Origin: JAYOEY01 sp038116945
Lineage (GTDB): Bacteria > Pseudomonadota > Alphaproteobacteria > MPNO01 > UBA2964
NCBI GenBank assembly: GCA_038116945.1
Contig: JAYOEY010000011.1
Span: 1-64,000, forward strand
Direction: 5' to 3'
DNA: 64,000 bases
Made by a program: the position numbers and the translations under genes. The notes under the pieces are model-generated. The model had not been told where the DNA came from. It saw only the letters and a program-made list of their open reading frames with translations, and did no database searches. This document shows, in pieces, positions 24,085 through 32,098 of this stretch. Within the stretch, counting starts at the first letter, position 1. The number at the start of each line of letters is the position of its first letter.

Positions 24085-25512
24085 ATGTCGATCGATCTCA
24101 CGGCCCGCATTCCGAACAACGTCGATCTGGGAGAGGACCGCCGCCTGCAGCGTGCGCTTGAAGGCTGGCAGCCCAGCTTTCTCGACTGGTGGAAGGATCT
24201 CGGACCCGAGGGCACGCTCGATTACGACGTCTATCTGCGTACCGCGATCAGCGTCGATGCCGACGGGTGGGCAAATTTCGGCTACGTCAAAATGCCCGAA
24301 TACCGCTGGGGCATCTTTCTCGCGGAACCGGTCGAGGGACGAACCATCGCGTTCGGCGAAAACAGGGGACAGCCGGTCTGGAACGAGGTTCCCGGCGAGC
24401 ATCGCTCGACGCTGCGCCGGCTGATCGTGACGCAGGGCGATACCGAGCCCGCCTCGGTCGAGCAGCAGCGCCTTCTCGGCCTGACCTGCCCGTCGCTTTA
24501 CGATCTGCGCAACCTGTTCCAGGTGAACGTGGAAGAGGGGCGGCATCTGTGGGCGATGGTCTACCTGCTGCACGCCTATTTCGGGCGCGACGGGCGCGAG
24601 GAAGCCGAGGCGATGCTGGAGCGCCATTCGGGCGATCCCGACAAGCCGCGCATTCTCGGCGCGTTCAACGAAAAGACGCCGGACTGGCTGGCCTATTTCA
24701 TGTTCACCTACTTCACCGACCGCGACGGCAAGTACCAGCTCGGCTCGCTGGCCGAATCCGGCTTCGATCCGCTGGCGCGCACCTGCCGCTTCATGCTGAC
24801 CGAGGAAGGCCACCACATGTTCATCGGCACGACCGGCATCCAGCGCGTCGTGACCCGGACGCTGGAGGTGATGAAGGAAATCAAGTCGGAGGATCCCGAC
24901 AAGGTGCGTGCGGCGGGCGCGATCGATCTGCCGACCATCCAGCGCTATCTCAACTTCCATTTCAGCGTGTCGCTCGACCTGTTCGGTCAGGAGCTCTCGA
25001 CCAACGCGGCCAACTACTACACCGCAGGCCTGAAAGGCCGGTTCGAGGAAAGCAAGAACGAGGACGATCACGTTCTTTCCAACGGCACCTACAACGTGAC
25101 GCTGCTGGAAAACAACGAGGTCCGCGAAACCACGCAGAACCAGCTGCTCGCTGTCAACGAACGGCTGCGCGACGATTACATCGCCGACTGCCAGCTCGGG
25201 GTGACCCGCTGGAGCAAGATCATCAAGAAGGCCGGGGTCGAATTCGAGCTGAAGCTGCCGCATCGCGGATTCAACCGCCATATCGGCTCGTTCGCAGGGG
25301 CGAGGATTTCACCGCAGGGCAAGGTGCTGACCGAGGCCGAATGGACGCACCATTCCGCCGACTGGCTGCCGTCGACCGCCGACCGCGAATTCGTCCGTTC
25401 GCTGATGACGAAGCCGGTCACCGAGCCCGGCAAGTTCGCCGGCTGGGTCGCCCCTCCGGGACGCGGCATCGACGGCAAGCCGCTCGATTTCGAGTATGTG
25501 AAGTTCCACTGA
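24085..25512 (+). CDS. boxB: Benzoyl-CoA 2,3-epoxidase BoxB (diiron)
   Basis: The 475-residue protein is the diiron epoxidase component that turns benzoyl-CoA into its 2,3-epoxide with O2. Diiron ligands are visible in NVEEGRHLWAM (E-x2-H) and LTEEGHHMFIGT (E-x2-H); a third acidic ligand lies upstream, in the SVEQQ/LYDLRNLFQ region. The C-terminal part (HRGFNRHIGSFAG, LPSTADREFVRSLM) is typical of BoxB. The reductase BoxA that delivers electrons is not in this window. It is separated from boxC by two bases and followed by a strong terminator, so the operon is boxC-boxB only. Confidence 0.96.
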   Translation: MSIDLTARIPNNVDLGEDRRLQRALEGWQPSFLDWWKDLGPEGTLDYDVYLRTAISVDADGWANFGYVKMPEYRWGIFLAEPVEGRTIAFGENRGQPVWNEVPGEHRSTLRRLIVTQGDTEPASVEQQRLLGLTCPSLYDLRNLFQVNVEEGRHLWAMVYLLHAYFGRDGREEAEAMLERHSGDPDKPRILGAFNEKTPDWLAYFMFTYFTDRDGKYQLGSLAESGFDPLARTCRFMLTEEGHHMFIGTTGIQRVVTRTLEVMKEIKSEDPDKVRAAGAIDLPTIQRYLNFHFSVSLDLFGQELSTNAANYYTAGLKGRFEESKNEDDHVLSNGTYNVTLLENNEVRETTQNQLLAVNERLRDDYIADCQLGVTRWSKIIKKAGVEFELKLPHRGFNRHIGSFAGARISPQGKVLTEAEWTHHSADWLPSTADREFVRSLMTKPVTEPGKFAGWVAPPGRGIDGKPLDFEYVKFH

Positions 25513-25532
25513 TCCAGAGCGGATCGGAAACG

Positions 25533-25560
25533 AAAAGGGCGGCCTGGTGCCGCCCTTTTT
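25533..25560 (+). terminator. Rho-independent terminator after boxB
   Basis: AAAAGGGCGGC pairs with GCCGCCCTTTT around a CTGGT loop, with a continuing T-run. It lies 21 bp after the boxB stop and faces the convergent AraC gene. Confidence 0.9.
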
Positions 25561-25589
25561 CGTTGCCGCGGTTGGCTGGCGTCGGTTCC

Positions 25590-26648
25590 CTAGAGTGTTA
25601 AATGCCTGATCCAGTCTTCGTATCGACGATCGAGGCTGTTCGCATCTTCTCCGTCTCTTTCCAGCCGGGACCGGCCGTTTCGAACGTCTGTTGGCGATAT
25701 CCCGAACCGTTTCCGGAACGCCCGGCTGAAGGCGGTATCGCTGGCATATCCGCAGCGCATGGCGATATCGAATACCGGCAGGTGAAAACGGTTTCTGTCT
25801 GCCAGCATGAACAGCGCCGACCGCAATCGTCGTTCCCGGATATAGCTTGCGATCCCGTCCTGGGATTCAAACATCCTGTAAAGCCTGGAACGCGAGATTC
25901 CGGCCTGGCGCGACACAAAGGCGACCGAAAGGTCGGGGCGCGACAGGTTCTGTTCGATGACCCGTTTTGCGACGGTGATCTGGGCCAGTCGTATTCCCTC
26001 GCTCTGACCGGGACTGTCCCCGACCGCACCGTTGAGACAGGCCGCGACAAGGCCGGTGGTGGCAGGGCCAAGCTGCTGCGCCCGTTCCGCCGTCAGGTTA
26101 TGTGAGCTCTTTTCAAGAGAAACCATATGATCTTTCAGAAGACCGGTCATCGGGTCCCCGGCGGACAGCACGCGGCCATGTTGATCGTCTTCCGAACGCA
26201 GCAGCGGCGCGAGCTGGTCCCGGGGGACGATCAGGGACAGGTTCGTGAAATCGGAGGTTCTCGTGGTTACGTCGCGCGCCAGATCGTAAATGATGATGCT
26301 GCCTTCGGGACAGTCGATTTCGACATCGTCGATGCTCATCGTCTGGCCGCCCTCGAGGAAGAACTGGACCATGTAATGATCCATGCCGTCCTGCCCGATG
26401 ACCAGGGGCGTTCGCCGCCATTCCTGCGCGCGGGTGGTTGTTCTGGCGAGCATCAGGTTGCCGAACATCGCGGCATCGACTTCTGCCAAAAACGGTCGGC
26501 CCCTGGCCGGGTCGAGAAGCTCCACGTCGAAGATGCAGGCGATGCTTTCGCGCCAGGCATCGAACCGTTCGGTTGCCGGCAGGTCCTCGACGGAGAAAAC
26601 GGCGCGCGAAGCTCGTTCCGGGGCGTCCCGTCCCTCGTCGGACGTCAT
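25590..26648 (-). CDS. AraC-family transcriptional regulator
   Basis: A 352-residue regulator with an N-terminal ligand-binding domain of the AraC_binding_2 type (DMDHYMVQFFLEGG-like core, written here as GMDHYMVQFFLEGG). The C-terminal AraC DNA-binding domain contains both helix-turn-helix units: PDLSVAFVSRQAGISRSRLY and DIAMRCGYASDTAFSRAFRK, then RFGISPTD. I use the ATG at 26648 (MTSDEGRDAP); the longer frame from 26714 has no ribosome-binding site. It converges with boxB, so it is positioned to be a box-pathway or aromatic-acid activator, but its N-terminal domain gives no ligand. Confidence 0.92.
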   Translation of the reverse strand: MTSDEGRDAPERASRAVFSVEDLPATERFDAWRESIACIFDVELLDPARGRPFLAEVDAAMFGNLMLARTTTRAQEWRRTPLVIGQDGMDHYMVQFFLEGGQTMSIDDVEIDCPEGSIIIYDLARDVTTRTSDFTNLSLIVPRDQLAPLLRSEDDQHGRVLSAGDPMTGLLKDHMVSLEKSSHNLTAERAQQLGPATTGLVAACLNGAVGDSPGQSEGIRLAQITVAKRVIEQNLSRPDLSVAFVSRQAGISRSRLYRMFESQDGIASYIRERRLRSALFMLADRNRFHLPVFDIAMRCGYASDTAFSRAFRKRFGISPTDVRNGRSRLERDGEDANSLDRRYEDWIRHLTL

Positions 26649-26962
26649 ACCATCCCGCTTTCCGCAGTCGGGCCTTTTCGTTGCATTCGAGCCGTCTCCC
26701 GGCAGAAAAACCATAATGACTGTATTGCATTATGCTGGGCAGGGCAATTTAGCGGGTTTATCCGTCGAATCCCGGGTTCTGATGCCGGATTTCGGCAAAA
26801 TGGACGAATGGCGCGTGTTTTGGGACGAACGGCGCGGCACGCGGCGCGGGGCCGCTATACAGTGTAACCGGTTCGAAAGGGTTCGCGGTTTCTGCGCAAT
26901 GCTCCGTTGGACTCAAAAGAATAAGGGGCACGGCCCGAACCGTGCTGACTGGAGGTCCGTCG
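26649..26962. promoter_or_regulatory. 314-bp divergent region between AraC gene and PEP-CTERM gene, with inverted repeat
   Basis: CATAATG (26712-26718) and CATTATG (26728-26734) are perfect 7-nt inverted copies, nine bases apart. The first copy overlaps the upstream alternative ATG of the AraC gene. They could be the autoregulatory operator. The remaining 230 bp show no gene; a purine-rich patch (26918-26928) precedes the PEP-CTERM gene's leader. Confidence 0.4.
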
Positions 26963-27562
26963 ATGAACAAGTTTGGGTATTTCGCGTTATCCGTCTGTCT
27001 CGGCATCGCCGCAATCGGCGGACAGGTCCGGCCTGTCGGCGCGACGCCGATCAACGGCGCGGCGACGGGGCTGGTATCGCCGACTGTGTCGATCGATTTC
27101 GAGACGCCGTCGCTCGCGCTCGGCACCGTCGCAACCAACCAGTTTGCCGGCGTGACGTTCGGCACCAATTTCGAGATCCGCGACAGCGTCGAATTCGCCA
27201 ACATCACCGGGAAATATCTCGATGACATCAGTTCGGGGAACCCCGGCCCGATCGTCTTCGATCAGGTTTTGACGGCTGTCTCGTTCAATCTGCGTTCCGA
27301 CCCCGGGTCCACGACTTTTCAGGCCTTTCTGAGCGGCGCCCTGGTCGAGAGCTTCTCGGCAGCGACAAACCTCACCAATACCAGCAATTTCTACGGGTTC
27401 GAGAATATCCTGTTCGACGAGATTCGCCTGTCCGGTGCGGTGAGCAACGGCTTCAATCTCGACAATCTCGAATTCATCACAGTGCCGGAGCCGTCCTCCA
27501 TCGCCCTTCTCGGGCTGGGCGTGATCGGCCTCGGCGCGATCCGGCGGCGCAGGAACGCCTGA
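26963..27562 (+). CDS. PEP-CTERM sorting-signal protein
   Basis: This 199-residue secreted protein has a Sec signal peptide (MNKFGYFALSVCLGIAAIGG, ending near GAT). A beta-rich body is full of N, S, T and G (VSIDFETPSLALGT, NFEIRDSVEFANIT, LFDEIRLSGAVSNGFNLDNL). The C-terminal sorting signal is VPEPSSIALLGLGVIGLGAI followed by RRRRNA: a VPEP motif, a hydrophobic helix and an arginine cluster. Such proteins are processed by EpsH/exosortase and anchored or released in the extracellular matrix. No exosortase is in the window. GGAGG precedes the ATG. The gene is flanked by a terminator and has no operon partner. Confidence 0.9.
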   Translation: MNKFGYFALSVCLGIAAIGGQVRPVGATPINGAATGLVSPTVSIDFETPSLALGTVATNQFAGVTFGTNFEIRDSVEFANITGKYLDDISSGNPGPIVFDQVLTAVSFNLRSDPGSTTFQAFLSGALVESFSAATNLTNTSNFYGFENILFDEIRLSGAVSNGFNLDNLEFITVPEPSSIALLGLGVIGLGAIRRRRNA

Positions 27563-27580
27563 TTTTCCGGAATGGCTGAA

Positions 27581-27615
27581 CTGAAAACGGCGGTCCCGTG
27601 GGGCCGCCGTTTCAG
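27581..27615 (+). terminator. Hairpin terminator after the PEP-CTERM gene
   Basis: CTGAAAACGGCGG pairs with CCGCCGTTTCAG (one A unpaired) around a short loop. The stem has 12 bp and a short T-run inside the right arm. It lies 18 bp past the PEP-CTERM stop and faces the convergent flavoprotein gene, so it could serve both. Confidence 0.7.
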
Positions 27616-27659
27616 TTTCGTGCACGGTGCCTGAGGGCAACTGTTAGGGAAGTGAGTGC

Positions 27660-28853
27660 TCAATCCGGGTATTTATACAGCCACGCCATGCCCTGATACG
27701 CCGCTTCCGGGTCGCGACCGGATAGCGCCATGTTGCGCAGCTCCCGGACCACGCCGGCGGCGTGATAGATATCGCCGTAATAGCGCGCCGTGGTCTGAAC
27801 CCGGCCGGTCCGCAGATAGCGCGCTTCCGGATATTCGAGAAACGTCTTTTCGATGTCGCCGTCATTGGCCTTGAGCGTGTCGGCGATACAGACCGCATCC
27901 TCCATCGCCATGCCGGCGCCGGCGGCGAGGTACTGGAGCATCGGGTGCGCGGCGTCGCCCAGCAGCGTCACGCGGCCCTTCGACCATTCCCGCACCGGCA
28001 GCCGGTCGCACAGCACCCACATGCGCCAGGTCTCGATCTTGTCGAGCAGCGCCTGAACCTCGGGCGCGGTGCCTGCAAACCGTTTGAACAGCTCCTCGGG
28101 GTCGCCGTGGCTGTCCCAGCCCTCGACATATCGGTCGCTGTGGAATACCGCGACGATATTGAACAGCTCGCCCCGGCGAAGCTTGTAATGCACCAGATGG
28201 TTCTTGGGACCGGCCCAGAGAACGACTTGGTTCATGTACCGTTCGAGAATTTCGGGGACGTCGTCGATCGGCAGCACGGCGCGATAGGCGATATGGCCGG
28301 ACACGATGGGGTCGCCGTCGTCGACGATTGTCGGGCGGATCTTCGACCACAACCCGTCGGCGCCGACCAAAGCGGTTCCCTCGATGGCGCCGGCGGATTC
28401 GGTCTCGACCGAAACCGAGCCGCCATTGTCGGTGTAGCCCGTTACCCGCGTGCCGGCGCGAAGATCGATCAGGTCAGGCATCGACCGGCAGGCCTCCAGC
28501 AGAACGGTATGGAGATCGGCGCGGTGGATGACGCCGTAGGGCCCGCCGTAAAAGGCGCGGTAGCCGTCGCCCAGCGGCAGGCGCGTGACCTCCTCGCCGG
28601 TCACGCTGTCCATCATGATCAGGTTTTCGGGATAGTAGGCGATGTCGCGCATTTCAGGCCGCACCTGAAGCCGCTCGAACATCCGGTCCACATTGGGGCC
28701 GAGCTGAATGCCGGCGCCGATCTCGCCGAATTCGGGCGCCTGCTCCAGGACGATGCTGGACAGGCCGTTCAGCGCCAGCGCGCGCGCCATGGCAAGCCCG
28801 CCGATGCCGCCGCCGGCGATGACGAAGGGGAGTTTAGGATCGTTATTGCTCAT
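27660..28853 (-). CDS. FAD monooxygenase, 3-hydroxybenzoate 6-hydroxylase-like
   Basis: The 397-residue protein is a class A flavoprotein hydroxylase. The FAD-binding Rossmann motif is VIAGGGIGGLAMARALALNG near residue 11, the DG motif is TALVGADGLWSKIR, and the second FAD motif is VTLLGDAAHPMLQYLAAGAG. The order and wording (EIGAGIQLGPN, YGVIHRADLHTVLLEACR, AVCIADTL, TARYYGDIYHAAGV) match 3-hydroxybenzoate 6-hydroxylase and salicylate hydroxylase. The former makes gentisate. No gentisate dioxygenase is in the window. It is divergent from the benzoate-CoA-ligase-like gene across 109 bp. I favour a hydroxybenzoate substrate over salicylate; this is inference from overall likeness. Confidence 0.82.
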   Translation of the reverse strand: MSNNDPKLPFVIAGGGIGGLAMARALALNGLSSIVLEQAPEFGEIGAGIQLGPNVDRMFERLQVRPEMRDIAYYPENLIMMDSVTGEEVTRLPLGDGYRAFYGGPYGVIHRADLHTVLLEACRSMPDLIDLRAGTRVTGYTDNGGSVSVETESAGAIEGTALVGADGLWSKIRPTIVDDGDPIVSGHIAYRAVLPIDDVPEILERYMNQVVLWAGPKNHLVHYKLRRGELFNIVAVFHSDRYVEGWDSHGDPEELFKRFAGTAPEVQALLDKIETWRMWVLCDRLPVREWSKGRVTLLGDAAHPMLQYLAAGAGMAMEDAVCIADTLKANDGDIEKTFLEYPEARYLRTGRVQTTARYYGDIYHAAGVVRELRNMALSGRDPEAAYQGMAWLYKYPD

Positions 28854-28962
28854 GGTTCTATTAAACTGTCCTGTGTTCCTGAGCCGTGTGGCACGGCATA
28901 ATAGGGGAAACCGGCGCCGTATCGAAGCGTCGAGACAATTGCAGCTCGTTCAGGGGGTTAAG

Positions 28963-30537
28963 ATGACGAAGAATACGATATCGGTCGATTCGTCGGTTCG
29001 CCCTGCGACAATAGGGTTTTCGTCTTCGTTCAACGTCGCGGTTCCCTTTGTCGACCGTCACATCGAAGAGGGACGCGGCGCCAAGGCGGCCATCGTCGGC
29101 GCGTTCGGTGAGGTCACCTATGCCGAGCTGGCCGCGCGTGTTAATCGCTGCGGCAACGCGCTCGCGGGGCTCGGGCTTGGCCCGGGCGCGCGGGTGGTCA
29201 TGATCGTCAAGGACTGTCCGGAATTCTTTTATGTGTTCTGGGGGGCGATCAAGGCGGGCTTCGTGCCGGTGCCGCTCAACACGCTGCTGCGGCAGGGCGA
29301 TTACACCTACATGATGGAAGATTCCGCCTGCGAGGCGGTGATCTATTCCGCAGAATTTGCCGGCGAGGTCGAACCGGCCGCCAAAGCCGCGTCGCCCGGC
29401 CCGGCGCATGTTCTGCTGACCGAGGGCGAAGGCTCGATTTCCGCGCTGATGGAAAGCGCGTCCGATGCGCTCGACGCCGCGCCGGCGACACCGGACCGGG
29501 ACTGTTTCTGGCTCTATTCCTCCGGTTCCACCGGGCGGCCCAAGGGCACGGTCCATTCGCACCGGGATATTCCGGTGACGGCTGTCCATTACGCGGTGGG
29601 CGTGCTGGGCCTGACCGAGGACGATGTCTGTTTTTCGGCCGCCAAGCTGTTCTTCGCCTACGGGCTCGGCAACGCGATGACGTTTACGCTCTGGGTCGGC
29701 GCGACGGCGGTACTTGATGCGCGGCCGCCAAGCCCGGCCATGACGTTCGAGGTGATAGAGGCGCGCCGCCCGACTTTCTATTATGGTGTGCCCACGCTCT
29801 ATGCCGCGCAGCTGAGGGCGATGGAGGAGTCCATGCCCGACATGTCGTCGCTGCGCTGCTACGTGTCCGCCGGCGAGGCGCTGCCGCCTGACATCTTCCG
29901 CCGCTGGCAGGAAAAGACCGGCGGCCGGATACTCGACGGCATCGGCTCGACCGAGATCCTGCATATCTTCATTTCCAACGCCGAGAACGACCACAAGCCG
30001 GGCGCCAGCGGACGCATCGTGCCCGGCTACGAGGCAAAGATTCTCGACGAGGAGGGCAACGAGGTCGCCCGGGGCGAATCCGGCGCGCTGATGATCAAGG
30101 GCGACTCGATCGCCAAATATTACTGGAACAATCCCGAAAAGACCGCCGCCACCATGCAGGGCGACTGGATCAACACCGGCGACACCTATTACCAGGACGA
30201 GGACGGGTTCTTTGTCTATTGCGGCCGCAACGACGACATGATGAAGGTCGGCGGCATCTGGTGTTCGCCGTTCGAGATCGAGGCCAAGCTGATCGAGCAC
30301 CCCAAGGTGCTGGAAGCCGCCGTGGTGGCGCGCGCCGACGACGACGAGCTGATCAAGCCGGAAGCGTTCATCGTGCTCAACGACGCGTCCGACGCTGGCG
30401 ACGCCATGGCCGCCGAACTGCTGGAACACTGCAAGAACGGGCTCGCGCGCTACAAATATCCGCGCTGGTTCAACTTCGTCGAGGAACTGCCCAAGACGGC
30501 GACCGGCAAGATCCAGCGGTTTCAGTTGAGGCAGTAG
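28963..30537 (+). CDS. Benzoate-CoA ligase-like enzyme
   Basis: The 524-residue ANL-family protein carries FWLYSSGSTGRPKG (A3), SAAKLFFAYGLGNAM, YVSAGEALPPDIFRRW, DGIGSTEILHIFIS (A5), WINTGDTYYQDEDG (A7), GRNDDMMKVGGIWCSPFEIE (A8) and LPKTATGKIQRFQL (A10 lysine). The FFAYGLGN and IGSTEILHIF blocks are typical of benzoate- and hydroxybenzoate-CoA ligases (BadA/BclA/HbaA). It would make benzoyl-CoA for BoxB and BoxC. The start at 28963 has a G-rich SD; longer frames are unsupported. A 4-hydroxybenzoate or 2-aminobenzoate substrate cannot be excluded. Confidence 0.87.
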   Translation: MTKNTISVDSSVRPATIGFSSSFNVAVPFVDRHIEEGRGAKAAIVGAFGEVTYAELAARVNRCGNALAGLGLGPGARVVMIVKDCPEFFYVFWGAIKAGFVPVPLNTLLRQGDYTYMMEDSACEAVIYSAEFAGEVEPAAKAASPGPAHVLLTEGEGSISALMESASDALDAAPATPDRDCFWLYSSGSTGRPKGTVHSHRDIPVTAVHYAVGVLGLTEDDVCFSAAKLFFAYGLGNAMTFTLWVGATAVLDARPPSPAMTFEVIEARRPTFYYGVPTLYAAQLRAMEESMPDMSSLRCYVSAGEALPPDIFRRWQEKTGGRILDGIGSTEILHIFISNAENDHKPGASGRIVPGYEAKILDEEGNEVARGESGALMIKGDSIAKYYWNNPEKTAATMQGDWINTGDTYYQDEDGFFVYCGRNDDMMKVGGIWCSPFEIEAKLIEHPKVLEAAVVARADDDELIKPEAFIVLNDASDAGDAMAAELLEHCKNGLARYKYPRWFNFVEELPKTATGKIQRFQLRQ

Positions 30538-30556
30538 ACGGAAATACGGAATTAAA

Positions 30557-30587
30557 GAACCGGTGGCGCCGAGAACGCCACCGGTTC
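30557..30587 (+). terminator. Hairpin after the benzoate-CoA ligase gene
   Basis: GAACCGGTGGCG (30557-30568) and CGCCACCGGTTC (30576-30587) form a perfect 12-bp stem. There is no U-run, so termination efficiency is uncertain. It starts 20 bp after the ligase stop. Confidence 0.6.
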
Positions 30588-30766
30588 CCTCAACCCGGCT
30601 GGAGGGGATCCGATACCGGGTCTCGGCTCAGCAGTGCATGCCGCACCGAAGCCTGAATTCGAATTGCACGTGAGGGAAAATCCCCTGTCCGTATGAACAG
30701 CGTTTAATCCCCTCCCATTCCGTCGTTAAATAGGCGCGTTCGAAAAATAAATCCACAGGGAAAACG

Positions 30767-32092
30767 ATGGCTGATCTTGGACAAAAAGGACCGATGGGGC
30801 TGAATGCGCTTACCGCGTCGGAAGCGGCGGAAAAGCTGGCGTCGGGGGCAATTACGTCGGAGGCGCTGGTACGCGACTGTCTGGAACGGATCGAGGCGCG
30901 CGAGGGTGCGGTGAAGGCCTGGGCCTTCCTCGATCCGGATCTGGCGCTCGCCCAGGCGCGGGCGCGCGATGCGGAGCCCCGGCGCGGACCGCTGCATGGC
31001 GTGCCGATCGGCATCAAGGACATTTTCGATACGGCCGACATGCCGACGGGGCACGGGTTTCCGGCCTATGAAGGCAAGGGCTGGGGTGTCGATTCGGCCT
31101 GTGTTGCCGCGTTCAGGAACGCCGGCATGGTGATCCTCGGCAAGACGGTGACGACCGAGTTTGCTTGTCCGCAGCCGCTCCGCACGACGAATCCGCACGA
31201 TCCGACGCGGACGCCCGGCGTGTCGTCGAGCGGGTCGGCTGCTTCGGTTGCGGATTTCATGACGCCGCTTGCCAACGGCACCCAGACCGGCGGGTCAGTG
31301 ATCGGCCCATCCGCCAATTGCGGCGTCTACGGGTACAAGGCGAGCCTCGACGGGCTGGACCGGACAGGGCTGAGGCACTGCAAGAAATCGATCGATACGC
31401 TGGGGCTGATGGGGCGTTGCATGGACGACCTGTTGCTGGCGCGCGGAGCGAGCGTCGGCGGAGAGGCCTCGACGCCCGCCGGGACTGCGCCCCGGGTGGC
31501 GCTGGTGCGCACGGCCTACTGGGATCAGGCCGAGCCTTGCATGCAGAAGGCGATAGAGGACTCGGCGGACATGCTTCGCGAGGCCGGCGCGATGGTGACG
31601 GAGCTGGACCTGCCCGGCCTGTTCGTCGATATCGAGGATCATTTCGGGGTGGTAAACGGATGGGAGGGATGCCAGGTCCTGGCCGACGAAATCCGGCAGT
31701 ACCGGGGACAGTTCAACGCCCATAACGCGGAACGGATCGATTATGTCGACGGGCTGACCGAGGCGGACTACATCGCGTCGGGCCGCATCCTCGATGGCGC
31801 GAGGGCGGAGATGGATGCGCTGTTCGACGGCATCGACCTGTTCCTGACGCCGAGCCTGACCGGGGAAGCACCGGTCGGGCTGGCGGAGGTGCGGTCCGCG
31901 GTCTTTGCCCGGCTGTGGACCCAGATGTACACGCCTTCGGTCAACTTGCCATTGTTCGAGGGGCCGAACGGAATGCCGGTCTGCGTTCAGCTGGTCGGGA
32001 AACGGGATGCCGACGATGCGACGCTTGCCAACGCCGCCTGGGCGGACGCCGCGCTCAGGAAGGCGCTGGGGACCGTTCCGAAAAAGACCTGA
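30767..32092 (+). CDS. Amidase (amidase-signature family)
   Basis: The 441-residue protein shows the amidase-signature Ser-cisSer-Lys triad. The catalytic lysine lies in VPIGIKDIFDTADMP, the cis-serine in GVSSSGSAASVAD and the nucleophilic serine in GTQTGGSVIGPSANCGVYGY. Such enzymes hydrolyse amides, nitrile-derived amides or aryl-acyl amides. There is no signal peptide. AGGGAA precedes the ATG of MADLGQKG. It converges with the manganese exporter gene. The neighbourhood suggests an aromatic or carboxylic amide, but substrate specificity in this family is not readable from the sequence. Confidence 0.9.
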   Translation: MADLGQKGPMGLNALTASEAAEKLASGAITSEALVRDCLERIEAREGAVKAWAFLDPDLALAQARARDAEPRRGPLHGVPIGIKDIFDTADMPTGHGFPAYEGKGWGVDSACVAAFRNAGMVILGKTVTTEFACPQPLRTTNPHDPTRTPGVSSSGSAASVADFMTPLANGTQTGGSVIGPSANCGVYGYKASLDGLDRTGLRHCKKSIDTLGLMGRCMDDLLLARGASVGGEASTPAGTAPRVALVRTAYWDQAEPCMQKAIEDSADMLREAGAMVTELDLPGLFVDIEDHFGVVNGWEGCQVLADEIRQYRGQFNAHNAERIDYVDGLTEADYIASGRILDGARAEMDALFDGIDLFLTPSLTGEAPVGLAEVRSAVFARLWTQMYTPSVNLPLFEGPNGMPVCVQLVGKRDADDATLANAAWADAALRKALGTVPKKT

Positions 32093-32098
32093 ATCCCG

